Positions 1 to 7,816 of a stretch of 64,000 nt of DNA are shown in pieces. Origin of the DNA: Saccharothrix sp. NRRL B-16348 (lineage in GTDB: Bacteria; Actinomycetota; Actinomycetes; Mycobacteriales; Pseudonocardiaceae); contig NZ_LGED01000269.1 in NCBI RefSeq assembly GCF_001280085.1, forward strand, positions 245,659-309,658. Direction: 5' to 3'. Each line of letters begins with the position of its first letter. The stretch's first letter is position 1. The position numbers and the translations under genes are program-made. Under the pieces are notes generated by a model that was given only the letters and a program-made list of their open reading frames with translations, was not told where the DNA came from and made no database searches.

Positions 1-335
1 ACGAGTTCGGGCGGGCGGACGTCCTTGAGCAGGAAGCCGCTGGCGCCCGCGCGCAGGGCCGCGTAGACGGAGTCGTCCACGTCGTAGGTGGTGAGGACGA
101 GGATGCGGGCGGGGCTGCCGGAGGCGACGATGCGGCGGGTCGCTTCCAGTCCGTCGACTCCGGGCATCCGCACGTCCATCAGGACGACGTCCGGGTTCAG
201 GGACGCGGTGAGGGTGACCGCTTCCGCGCCGTCGGCCGCCTCGCCGACGACGTCCAGGTCGTCGCGTGATTCCAGGATCATGCGGAAACCGCCGCGCACC
301 AACGCCTGGTCGTCGGCGATGAGGACGCGGATCAC
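1..335 (-). CDS. NarL/FixJ-family response regulator (partial, C-terminus outside window)
   Basis: This is the N-terminal part of a two-component response regulator. It reads leftwards off the window edge, so only the receiver domain (about 111 residues) is visible. The start is GTG followed by IRVLIADDQALVR, which supplies the acidic pocket (ADD). The phosphoacceptor region reads PDVVLMDVRMPGVDGLEAT, and the conserved Lys lies in LLKDVRPPEL. The GTG start overlaps the stop of the upstream kinase gene in a GTGA, so the two are translationally coupled. The signature is typical of LuxR/NarL-type regulators paired with HisKA_3 kinases. The DNA-binding domain and the target genes cannot be seen. 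Confidence 0.9.
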   Translation of the reverse strand, partial: MIRVLIADDQALVRGGFRMILESRDDLDVVGEAADGAEAVTLTASLNPDVVLMDVRMPGVDGLEATRRIVASGSPARILVLTTYDVDDSVYAALRAGASGFLLKDVRPPEL

Positions 336-1375
336 GCGGTCACCGCCAGCGGGAGTCGTGCGTGCACGCGGAAACCGCCGTCGGGCAACGGGCCCGCGTC
401 GACCGTCCCGCCGAGGAGCGCGGCGCGTTCCCGCATGCCCGTGATGCCGCGGCCGAACGCCGCCACGCCGCCTCGGCCGTCGTCGCGTACTTCGAGTTCG
501 AGCACGCCGGAGTCGTTGCGCACCAGGACTTCCGCACGGCTCGCGCGGGCGTGGCGGAGGGTGTTCGTGAGGGCTTCCTGCACGATCCGGTAGGCCGAGA
601 GGTCGACGCCGGCTGGCAGCGGCACGGGTTCCCGGCGCACGTCGACGTGCAGACCGGCGGCACGCAGCGGTTCCACGAGATCGGCCAGCCGGTCCAGGCC
701 GGGGCGTTCCTCCGGCCGCACGGCGCCGAGCAGTTTGCGCAGCTCTTCGAGCGTGGCACGGCCCGTCGCGTCGATCGAGCGCAACGCCTCCCTGGCGCGA
801 TCGGGGCGTTGGTCGAACACGTCGTCCGCCGCCGCGGCCTGCACCACGATCACCGAGACGCCGTGCGCGATCACGTCGTGCAGTTCGCGGGCGATGCGGG
901 CCTGCTCCTCACCGACCGCGCGTTGCGCCGCTTGCGCCAACGCGACCCGCCGATTGCGCACCGCTTCGCCCAACGCACCGACGACCACGGCGACGGCCAT
1001 CACGAACTGGGTGTCCTCGGGCGTCGTGGTGCGGAAGTTCAGCGAGATCACGCCGAGCAGCAAGACCAAAGCGGGCAACGAGAACCTCGGCGAGCGCGCG
1101 GCGGCCAGCGAGCCGATGGCGACGAGCGCGGCGAGCGGGAACACCGTCATCGGCGCGACGAGTTGCACGACCACGCCGCCGGCCAGCGCGATGCCCATGA
1201 CCAGCACGGGTTTGCGGCGTCGCCACCACAGCGCGGCGCCGGACGCCAACGCGATCAGCGCGGCGGGCGCCGTGATCGCCGGGGTGAACGTGGACGTCCC
1301 GACGACCATGAACGCGACGAGCACCGCGACCGTGGCAGGCACGAACACGTCGAACGACTGTCGAATGCGGCGCAC
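332..1375 (-). CDS. Sensor histidine kinase, HisKA_3 type (NarX/DesK-like)
   Basis: This 347-residue membrane histidine kinase is the partner of the response regulator that overlaps its stop codon. Residues about 10-135 form four to five hydrophobic segments without a large extracellular loop, so it probably senses within or near the membrane. The dimerisation/phosphoacceptor motif is RELHDVIAHGVSVIVVQA, with His166 as the likely phosphorylated residue. The ATP-binding domain has an N-box (RIVQEALTNTLRHA), DDGRGG and a G-box (GRGITGMRERA). The length is normal for actinobacterial HisKA_3 kinases. The stimulus is unknown. Confidence 0.92.
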   Translation of the reverse strand: MRRIRQSFDVFVPATVAVLVAFMVVGTSTFTPAITAPAALIALASGAALWWRRRKPVLVMGIALAGGVVVQLVAPMTVFPLAALVAIGSLAAARSPRFSLPALVLLLGVISLNFRTTTPEDTQFVMAVAVVVGALGEAVRNRRVALAQAAQRAVGEEQARIARELHDVIAHGVSVIVVQAAAADDVFDQRPDRAREALRSIDATGRATLEELRKLLGAVRPEERPGLDRLADLVEPLRAAGLHVDVRREPVPLPAGVDLSAYRIVQEALTNTLRHARASRAEVLVRNDSGVLELEVRDDGRGGVAAFGRGITGMRERAALLGGTVDAGPLPDGGFRVHARLPLAVTA

Positions 1376-1447
1376 GGTTCGGGATTATTCCGGACTATTT
1401 CGGCCCCGGTGTTCCGATCGGGGCGATCATCGCTGATCATGGGGTGC

Positions 1448-2110
1448 ATGAGCGGCAAGCGGTCGACAGCGGTGGTCAGCGGTGTCCTGGTGCTCCTCAT
1501 GATCGTCGCCGGTTGCGGCAGCGACATCCTCGTGCCGAACAGCTCGGCCACCGCCCCCGTGCCGACCGGTCCGGCCGCGCCCGGTGACGACCCGGCGGCG
1601 CAACTGGCGGCGTTGCCCGTGGCGCCCGAGGGGAAGATGACGGGCTACAGCCGTGACCGGTTCCCGCACTGGAGCGGCCAGGGCGACGGGTGCGACACGC
1701 GCGAGGTGGTGTTGCAGCGGCAGGGCGCGGACGTGCAGGTCGGTGACAGCTGCAAGGTCACGTCGGGGACGTGGACCAGTGTGTACGACGGCAAGGTCGT
1801 GAAGGACGCGGGCGAGCTCGACATCGACCACACGGTGGCGTTGGCCGAGGCGTGGCGTTCGGGCGCGGACAAGTGGACCGACGAGCAGCGGGAGAAGTTC
1901 GCCAACGACCTCGGCGGGTTGCAGCTGATCGCGGTGACGGCGAGCAGCAACCGGTCCAAGGGCGACCAGGACGCGGCCAAGTGGAAGCCGCCGGTGGAGG
2001 CGTACTGGTGCACGTACGCGCGGGCCGTGGTGTCGGTGAAGACGCTGTACTCGCTGACCGTGGACGAGGCGGAGCGCGACGCCTTGGCCGCGATGCTCAA
2101 GACCTGCTGA
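1448..2110 (+). CDS. Lipoprotein with HNH nuclease-like domain (DUF1524/GmrSD C-terminal type)
   Basis: This 220-residue protein has a signal peptide ending in IVAGC, so Cys23 should be lipidated and the protein should sit on the outer face of the membrane. A Pro/Thr-rich spacer follows. The C-terminal part carries DIDHTVALAEAWRSG (His128 as candidate general base), then a Leu-Gln, Ala-Ser-Ser-Asn-Arg-Ser and AKWKP pattern. This matches the HNH-like domain common in secreted actinobacterial proteins and related to the C-terminal domain of GmrSD. A nine-base-upstream ATG (1439) is an alternative start; neither has a clear ribosome binding site. The gene stands alone, divergent from the kinase. 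Nuclease activity is inferred from the family; the substrate is unknown. Confidence 0.85.
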   Translation: MSGKRSTAVVSGVLVLLMIVAGCGSDILVPNSSATAPVPTGPAAPGDDPAAQLAALPVAPEGKMTGYSRDRFPHWSGQGDGCDTREVVLQRQGADVQVGDSCKVTSGTWTSVYDGKVVKDAGELDIDHTVALAEAWRSGADKWTDEQREKFANDLGGLQLIAVTASSNRSKGDQDAAKWKPPVEAYWCTYARAVVSVKTLYSLTVDEAERDALAAMLKTC

Positions 2111-2138
2111 GTCCGCGTCAACCCTTCGACGCTTCGCA

Positions 2139-2168
2139 GGGGTCCCCGCCCGGGGGATCCCCGGTTTT
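2139..2168 (+). terminator. Probable hairpin terminator after the HNH lipoprotein gene
   Basis: GGGG-T-CCCC and GGGGG-A-T-CCCC form a GC-rich hairpin with one bulged base, followed by GGTTTT. It lies 29 bases after the lipoprotein stop codon. The T-tract is short, so the call is tentative. Confidence 0.45.
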
Positions 2169-2268
2169 GATCCTGCCACCACGGACCGACAAAATCGCGG
2201 CGTCACAGGGCGGCTGTGGACAACTCGCAAGGAGCGCAGGAGTTTCAGGGGCGCGAGGAGTGCGGGGT

Positions 2269-3060
2269 TCAGGGGCGCAGGGATTCGAGCTGGTCGACGA
2301 TGTCGGTGTAGGCCTCTGCCCGGCGGACCCACGCGGCGAAGCCGGAGGTGGCCGAGGGGATCTCGCCCAGCGGTGAGATCGGGTCCGCCACGCCGTACTC
2401 GAGGCGGTAGGCGACCAGGGCCACGGCGGCCTCGACCCAGCGGGACGGGTCGGGGGTGGTGATCTCGCCCAGGCCGACGCGGAACCACAGCGGCAGGCGG
2501 GTGTCGGCGGCCAGGGCGCGGTCCAGGCGGCGGCGGGCGATGTCCAGGATCTCCTCGCGCGCCTTCTCCCCCGCCACGACGGCGTCCGCGCGCCACGGCT
2601 CCTCGGCGGCGAGCTGGTCGGCGGCCAGCCGGTGGGCGGCGGCCGTCGCGCCCGCCTCCTGCGCGTTGACCCGCCACTCCAGGTTCTGCACCTCGTGCTG
2701 CAGCGCGTCGCGCTCGAAGCGCGGCATCCGGCCGGCCGAGAGCTTGGCCAGCCCGGCGTCCCGCTGCTGCGCCAGCGACTCGTACTCGGCGACCTCGGCC
2801 CGCAGGTCGGCGCGGACGGAGTCGGCCAGCAGCTCCTGCTCGGCGTCCCACGCGGCGCGCAGCGCGTCCACGGTCTCGGCGATGCCCTCGGTCGAGTCCA
2901 AGTCCTCGTCCGGGCCCGACCCGGCGCCGGACAGCCTGCGTTCGAGCACGTGCAGGCGTGCGCTCACCCGACCGAGCTCGGCCGTCAGCGCCTGGGTGGT
3001 GGCGACGAGATCAGCGACGGTCGGCTCGACCTCGTCGAGCCGCTCCTTCTCAGTGGGCAC
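2269..3060 (-). CDS. Hypothetical coiled-coil protein
   Basis: I do not recognise a family. The product (263 residues from GTG at 3060) is soluble, with no signal peptide. Residues about 1-45 and 75-160 are Ala/Glu/Arg/Leu-rich and predicted to be helical coiled coils. The last 80 residues look more globular (LWFRVGLGEITTPDPSRWVEAAVALVAYRLEYGV). An open frame extends to 3132, but the upstream 24 codons look unlike the rest, so the GTG at 3060 (VPTEKERLDEV) is preferred; no strong ribosome binding site decides it. The neighbours give no functional clue. A DNA- or membrane-associated structural role is possible but not supported. Confidence 0.75.
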   Translation of the reverse strand: MPTEKERLDEVEPTVADLVATTQALTAELGRVSARLHVLERRLSGAGSGPDEDLDSTEGIAETVDALRAAWDAEQELLADSVRADLRAEVAEYESLAQQRDAGLAKLSAGRMPRFERDALQHEVQNLEWRVNAQEAGATAAAHRLAADQLAAEEPWRADAVVAGEKAREEILDIARRRLDRALAADTRLPLWFRVGLGEITTPDPSRWVEAAVALVAYRLEYGVADPISPLGEIPSATSGFAAWVRRAEAYTDIVDQLESLRP

Positions 3061-3211
3061 GCGAACCAGCCAACCGCACCAAGCGGGCGCGTCCAGGGAC
3101 GAAACCGGAAAACCACGCGTACGGGCCGACACAAACCCCCGGCAAGGTTAACGTTCGGTCACACACCGTGACGCCAGCTTGAATCCGGATCAAACGGTGT
3201 ATGTCTGGTAC

Positions 3212-4696
3212 ATGTCGAGGTCGGTGCACGAGACGGAACGCAAGTACGAGGCCCCCGGCGGCACCTCGCTGCCCGACCTCGCCGATCTACCCGGTGTGGC
3301 CGCCGTGGCGGGACCGGAGGAACAACGCCTGGAGGCGGTCTACTACGACACCGCGGACCTGAGGCTCGCACGGGCCGGGTTGACGTTGCGCCGCCGCACC
3401 GGCGGTGACGACGCGGGCTGGCACCTGAAGCTGCCGGCGGGCGTGGACACGCGGGAAGAGGTGCGGCTGCCGCCCGGCCGCGCGGCCAAGCACCCGCCCA
3501 AGCAGCTCGGCTCGCTGGTCCAGGTGCACGCCCGCGGCCGCGAGTTGGCGCCGGTGGCGCGCATCCAGACCACGCGGCAGCGCTGGCAGCTCGTCGACGA
3601 CAAGGGTCGCCTGCTCACCGAGGTGGTCGAGGACCTGGTCTCCGGGCAGGCGCTGGCGGACGACTCGCCGGTCGACTCGTGGCGCGAGATCGAGGTGGAG
3701 CTGGGCGAACGCGGCGACATCGCGCTGCTGGACCGGGTCGAGGCACGGCTGGCGGACGTGGGCATCACCCGGTCCTCGTCGTCGGCGAAGCTGAGCCGCC
3801 TGCTGGCCGACCGGATGGCCGCCACCACGCCGCCGACCACGTCGGGCAAGTCCGCCGGTGACGTGGTGCTGGCGTACCTGCGCGAGCAGGCCGACGCGTT
3901 GAAGCACCAGGACCCGCGGGTGCGCCGGGGCGAGGACGACGCGGTGCACCAGATGCGGGTGGCGACCCGTCGGATGCGCAGCGCGCTCCAGGCGTTCGGC
4001 ACGATCGTCGAACGTGACGCCACGCGTGAGCTGACCGACGAGCTGAAGTGGCTCGCGGGCGTGCTCGGCGAGGCCCGCGACCTCGAAGTGCTGCGGACGC
4101 GGTTCGCCGATCGCGTCGCCGAACTCGACGAGGAGCTGGTGCTCGGCCCGGTGCACGCCCAGCTCACCCGGCACTTCGCGCCGTTGGAGGCAGCCGCGCA
4201 CAAGGCGGCGGTGGCGGCGTTGGACAGCGAGCGGTACTTCGCCCTGCTGGACGCGGTCGACGCGTTGATCGCCCGACCGCCGTTCACGCCGGTGGCGCGC
4301 GTCAAGGCCGAGAAGGCGCTGCCCGACCTGGTCGACAAGACCTACCGCAGGCTGGCGAAACGGGCCGAGAACGCGCACGACGACGAGTCGCTGCACGAGG
4401 CGCGCAAGGCGGCCAAGCGGCTGCGGTACGCCGTGGAGGTGTCCGAACCGCGGTTCGGCAAGCGGGCCAAGAAGTACCGCAAGGAGGTCAAGGCGGTGCA
4501 GGAGCTGCTCGGCGAGCACCAGGACGGCGTGCTGGCGCGGCCGGTGCTGCGCGAGCTCGGCGCGAAGGCACAGCTCGACGGGGAGAACGGCTTCACGTTC
4601 GGCCTGCTGCACGGTCTGGAGACGGCCGCGGCACAGCGGGCGGAGGATCGGTTCCCCGCCGCGTGGCGTGGTCTCGGCAAGCCGAAGCTGCGTTAA
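3212..4696 (+). CDS. CYTH and CHAD domain-containing protein
   Basis: This 494-residue protein fuses two polyphosphate-related domains. The N-terminal CYTH domain (about residues 5-200) has the triphosphate-tunnel signature ETERKYE and later Arg/Lys/Glu strands (EVRLPPG, WREIEVELG). The C-terminal CHAD domain (about 220-490) has the conserved His/Arg helices VHQMRVATRRMRSALQAF and LHEARKAAKRLRYAVEV. CYTH proteins bind or hydrolyse triphosphates, and CHAD domains are known to bind inorganic polyphosphate. The ATG at 3212 is chosen because the protein then begins directly before the CYTH motif; in-frame codons upstream have no family similarity. A role in polyphosphate-linked metabolism or granule targeting is inference. 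Confidence 0.9.
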   Translation: MSRSVHETERKYEAPGGTSLPDLADLPGVAAVAGPEEQRLEAVYYDTADLRLARAGLTLRRRTGGDDAGWHLKLPAGVDTREEVRLPPGRAAKHPPKQLGSLVQVHARGRELAPVARIQTTRQRWQLVDDKGRLLTEVVEDLVSGQALADDSPVDSWREIEVELGERGDIALLDRVEARLADVGITRSSSSAKLSRLLADRMAATTPPTTSGKSAGDVVLAYLREQADALKHQDPRVRRGEDDAVHQMRVATRRMRSALQAFGTIVERDATRELTDELKWLAGVLGEARDLEVLRTRFADRVAELDEELVLGPVHAQLTRHFAPLEAAAHKAAVAALDSERYFALLDAVDALIARPPFTPVARVKAEKALPDLVDKTYRRLAKRAENAHDDESLHEARKAAKRLRYAVEVSEPRFGKRAKKYRKEVKAVQELLGEHQDGVLARPVLRELGAKAQLDGENGFTFGLLHGLETAAAQRAEDRFPAAWRGLGKPKLR

Positions 4697-4711
4697 TTGG
4701 TCTGGACCTTG
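4696..4711 (+). promoter_or_regulatory. DasR (dre)-like operator upstream of the GH20 gene
   Basis: The 16-mer ATTGGTCTGGACCTTG has the core TGGTCT-G-GACC of the actinobacterial DasR site (consensus ACTGGTCTAGACCAGT); 11 of 16 positions agree by eye. It begins at the last base of the preceding stop codon, about 75 bases before the hexosaminidase start, and overlaps a TTGACA hexamer at 4709-4714 that could be a -35 box. DasR is the GntR-family regulator of chitin/GlcNAc genes, which fits a GH20 target. No convincing -10 box is seen. Confidence 0.55.
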
Positions 4712-4783
4712 ACACCTCCTGGTGCGGCTGAAACGGTGGCGTGAGCCGCCGCTCGGTGATCCACGCTGACCAGGAGGACGTCA

Positions 4784-6367
4784 GTGCTTCTCAGAGAAGG
4801 CGCCGGACGGCGCGGGTTCGGTCGAGTGCTCGTCGCGCTGCTGTTCCTCGGCGCGGTCGGCGCGGCGGTTCCCGCCCACGCAGCTCCGGAGACGCCGTTG
4901 CAGCACATCGTGCCCGCTCCCGTCATGGTCACCCCGCGACCGGGCGTGACGTTCACGCTCAGCGCGGACACCAGGATCTACACCCACCCCGGCTCGGTCG
5001 GGGCGAAGGAAGTCGGCGAGTACCTGGCGGGCGTGCTGCGCCCGTCGACGGGCTACCGCCTGCCCGTCGTGCCCGGCGCGTCCGGTCGGCACATCTCGCT
5101 GCTGCTCGTCGGCGCGGACGCCCGCGTCGGCGCGGAGGGCTACCAGCTCGACGTGACGAAGCGGGGCGTGCTGATCCGGGCTCGGACGGCGGCGGGCCTG
5201 TTCGCGGGCGTGCAGACGTTCCGGCAGCTCCTGCCCGCGAAGGTGGAGGCGAAGACCAGGCAGCGCGGGCCGTGGACCGCGCCCGGTGGCCGGGTGCTGG
5301 ACTACCCGCGCTACGCCCACCGCGGCGCGATGCTCGACGTGGCCCGGCACTTCTTCTCCGTCGACGAGGTCAAGAGGTACATCGACCAGATCGCGCTCTA
5401 CAAGGTCAACCGGCTGCACCTGCACCTGACCGACGACCAGGGCTGGCGGCTGGAGATCAAGAGTTGGCCCAACCTCACCGCGCACGGCGGCAGCACGGAG
5501 GTGGGCGGCGGCACCGGCGGCTTCTACACCCAGGAGCAGTACCGGGACCTGGTGGCCTACGCCGCCGCACGGCACATCACGGTGATCCCGGAGATCGACA
5601 TGCCGGGCCACACCAACGCCGCGCTGTCGTCGTACCCGGAGCTGAACTGCGACGGCGTCGCCCCGCCGCTCTACACCGGCATCGAGGTCGGCTTCAGCTC
5701 CCTGTGCATCGACAAGGACATCACCTACAGGTTCGTGGACGACGTGCTGCGCGAGCTGGCCGCGTTGACGCCGGGCGAGTACATCCACATCGGCGGCGAC
5801 GAGGCGCACGCCACCACCGACCCGGACTTCGACCTGTTCATGGACAAGGTGCTGCCGCTGGTGGCCAAGCACGGCAAGACCGCGACCGGCTGGCACGAGT
5901 TCGTGAAGGCTGGTCCGCCCGCGTCGGCGGTGCCGCAGTTCTGGGGCACGAAGACGGTGGCGCCGGACATGGTCGAGGCCGCCGCGCGCGGCAGCGAGAT
6001 CGTGCTGTCGCCCGCGACCAAGGCGTACCTGGACATGAAGTACGACGCGAACACCAAGCTCGGCTTGAGCTGGGCCGGGTACACCGACGTGCAGGACGCG
6101 TACGACTGGAACCCCGGCGCGTACATCGAGGGCCTGCCGTCCGACGCGGTGCGCGGCGTCGAGGCGCCGCTGTGGAGCGAGACCATCACGAACACCGCCG
6201 ACCTGGAGTACCTGGCGTTCCCGCGCCTGCCCGCGATCGCGGAGCTGGGCTGGTCGCCCTGGTCGACGCACGACTGGGAGAAGTTCAAGGTCCGGCTGGC
6301 GGCGCAGGCCGACCGGTGGGACGTGATGGGCGTGAACTACTACGCCTCGCCGCAGGTGCCCTGGTAA
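4784..6367 (+). CDS. Secreted beta-N-acetylhexosaminidase, glycoside hydrolase family 20
   Basis: This 527-residue enzyme should release terminal GlcNAc/GalNAc from chito-oligosaccharides or glycans by substrate-assisted catalysis. A signal peptide covers about residues 1-33 (LVALLFLGAVGAAVPAHA). A GH20b-like N-terminal domain follows (about 35-170), then the (beta/alpha)8 domain with RYAHRGAMLDVARHFF, HLHLTDDQGW and EIDMPGHTNAAL. The catalytic Asp-Glu pair is Asp339-Glu340 in HIGGDEAH. The C-terminal part has the Trp-rich subsite residues (SWAGY, LWSETI, LGWSPW). The GTG start is supported by AGGAGG at 4772-4777, six bases upstream. A DasR-like site upstream suggests induction by GlcNAc or chitin. 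The gene converges on the aldehyde dehydrogenase gene with only six bases between stops. Confidence 0.95.
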   Translation: MLLREGAGRRGFGRVLVALLFLGAVGAAVPAHAAPETPLQHIVPAPVMVTPRPGVTFTLSADTRIYTHPGSVGAKEVGEYLAGVLRPSTGYRLPVVPGASGRHISLLLVGADARVGAEGYQLDVTKRGVLIRARTAAGLFAGVQTFRQLLPAKVEAKTRQRGPWTAPGGRVLDYPRYAHRGAMLDVARHFFSVDEVKRYIDQIALYKVNRLHLHLTDDQGWRLEIKSWPNLTAHGGSTEVGGGTGGFYTQEQYRDLVAYAAARHITVIPEIDMPGHTNAALSSYPELNCDGVAPPLYTGIEVGFSSLCIDKDITYRFVDDVLRELAALTPGEYIHIGGDEAHATTDPDFDLFMDKVLPLVAKHGKTATGWHEFVKAGPPASAVPQFWGTKTVAPDMVEAAARGSEIVLSPATKAYLDMKYDANTKLGLSWAGYTDVQDAYDWNPGAYIEGLPSDAVRGVEAPLWSETITNTADLEYLAFPRLPAIAELGWSPWSTHDWEKFKVRLAAQADRWDVMGVNYYASPQVPW

Positions 6368-6373
6368 CCGCGT

Positions 6374-7684
6374 TCAGCCGCCCTGTTCGACCAGGATCGT
6401 CTTCGTCCGCTGGTACTGGTCGAGCAGGGCGCGGTGGTCCTCGTGCCCGGAGCCGGACCGGAACGTGTTCACCCGCACCCGGCGCGCGGCGACCCGCCGG
6501 CCCGCCCGGAAGCCGACGCCCGCCTCCCTGGACCACAAGCCGACCCCGTCCGCGGCGCCGGCCAACTCCTTCACCGCGTCGTCGAAGTGGTCGAACGCGG
6601 TCACCCACACGACCGGGCCGACGAGGTCGGACCGGGACACCCGCGACTCGCCCACGACGACCGTCGGCTCCAGGTAGTGCCCGCCGGACAGCTCGCCGCC
6701 GAGGTCCGCGGGCCTGCCGCCGCAGAGGACCCGGGCGCCGTCCCGCTCGGCGACCTCGATCAGCGACATGGTCCGGTCGAGCTGGTCGCGGCCGGCCAGG
6801 GCTCCGACCGCGGTCCGGGTGTCCAGCGGGTGGCCCTGCTCGGCCGCCCGCGCGCGCTCGGTGGCGTCGGACAGGAACCGGTCGTGGATGGGGCTCTGCA
6901 CGAGGGCCCGGTCGAGGGCGAACGTGGCGAAGCCCTCCAGCGCCCGGTCGTAGAACGCGTCACGGCGCGCGGCCACGTCGGCGAAGAAGACATCCGTGCC
7001 CCGGCCGACCGGCGGCTCGTCCCCGCCGACGCCGTTTACGACGTTCACCACGCCCGGCGGCAGCAGGTCGGCGATCAGACCCACCAGCACGTGGACCGCC
7101 GCGGGCGCCCGCTCCGCAGGCCTGAGCACCGCGGTGTTGCCCGCCGCCAACGCGGGCGCGAGGTTCGCGGCGGCCGTGAGCAGCGGGGAGCGCCACGGGA
7201 CGAGCCGGTCGACCACGCCGAGCGGTTCCCGGAAGTGGTGGGCCACCAGGTCGTCGCCGAGCGTCGACACGCCGCCCTCCTGCACGCGGATCAGCGCGGC
7301 GAAGTGGCGGAAGCAGTCCACCGCCCGCGGCACGTCGGCCAGCGACTCCCGGACCGGTGCGCCGGTGTCCCACGTCTCGGCGACGGCCAGGGCGTCGACG
7401 TGGTCCTCCACGCGGTCGGCGATCTCGTTGAGCACGTGCGCGCGTTCGGCGGTGGACGTGCGGCCCCAGCGGCGGGCCGCGCCGTGCGCCGCGTCCAACG
7501 CGCGGTCGACGTCCTCGGCGGTGCCCCTGGCGACCTCGGTGAACACCTCGCCGGTGACGGGGGTGCGGTCGGCGAAGTAGCCGCCCTCGGCAGGCGGCAC
7601 GTGCTCACCGCCGATGAAGTGGTCGTACCGGTCCCGGTACGTCACCACGCTGCCCCGTGCGCCCGGCTCCGCGTACCTCGCCAT
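6374..7684 (-). CDS. Aldehyde dehydrogenase-family protein lacking the active site (probable pseudoenzyme)
   Basis: The 436 residues follow the exaC/acetaldehyde-type NAD-dependent aldehyde dehydrogenases closely (N-terminus MARYAEPG..YDHFIGGEHVPP; AETWDTGAPVRE; LAPALAAGN; LPPGVVNVVNG), but the usual length is about 500. The catalytic Cys loop (normally NQGEVCTCPS before RALVQ) is missing: the text runs FATFALDRALVQ at 253-263. The Gly-x-Thr-x-x-Gly nucleotide loop and the ELGGK strand with the general base are absent (NGVGGDEPPVGRGTDVFFADVA, 217-238). PWNFP is PWRSP (163-167), KPAE is RPAE (188-191), and the C-terminal FGGYKQSG loop is gone. The frame is open throughout. It is divergent from a GAF-domain regulator, the usual partner of this family. 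It cannot be a normal dehydrogenase; structural or regulatory function, or decay, are the options. Confidence 0.85.
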   Translation of the reverse strand: MARYAEPGARGSVVTYRDRYDHFIGGEHVPPAEGGYFADRTPVTGEVFTEVARGTAEDVDRALDAAHGAARRWGRTSTAERAHVLNEIADRVEDHVDALAVAETWDTGAPVRESLADVPRAVDCFRHFAALIRVQEGGVSTLGDDLVAHHFREPLGVVDRLVPWRSPLLTAAANLAPALAAGNTAVLRPAERAPAAVHVLVGLIADLLPPGVVNVVNGVGGDEPPVGRGTDVFFADVAARRDAFYDRALEGFATFALDRALVQSPIHDRFLSDATERARAAEQGHPLDTRTAVGALAGRDQLDRTMSLIEVAERDGARVLCGGRPADLGGELSGGHYLEPTVVVGESRVSRSDLVGPVVWVTAFDHFDDAVKELAGAADGVGLWSREAGVGFRAGRRVAARRVRVNTFRSGSGHEDHRALLDQYQRTKTILVEQGG

Positions 7685-7816
7685 GTCCCGCCTCCCGCGT
7701 CCGTCGTGGGAAGCAGCGTGGGACGCACAACGTTGCAGTCGCGTTGCACCCGAACGGATCAGCGATTCGCTTGCCGCGACCGGCGCGGTCGGGTCATCCT
7801 GGTCGGGGAGGCGCCC

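Noticed and set aside
362..1447. Long open frame upstream of the HNH lipoprotein start
   Set aside because: It is antisense to the histidine kinase gene, which has clear motifs; the true start lies at the signal peptide (1448, or 1439).
6374..7684. Frameshift or assembly error as an explanation of the missing motifs
   Set aside because: All gaps keep the frame and the sequence between them aligns well to the family; several single substitutions at active-site residues point the same way. Resequencing could still settle it.
6434..7816. Open frame extending the GAF regulator upstream
   Set aside because: It is antisense to the aldehyde dehydrogenase-like gene and has no family similarity; GC-rich third positions leave antisense frames open.
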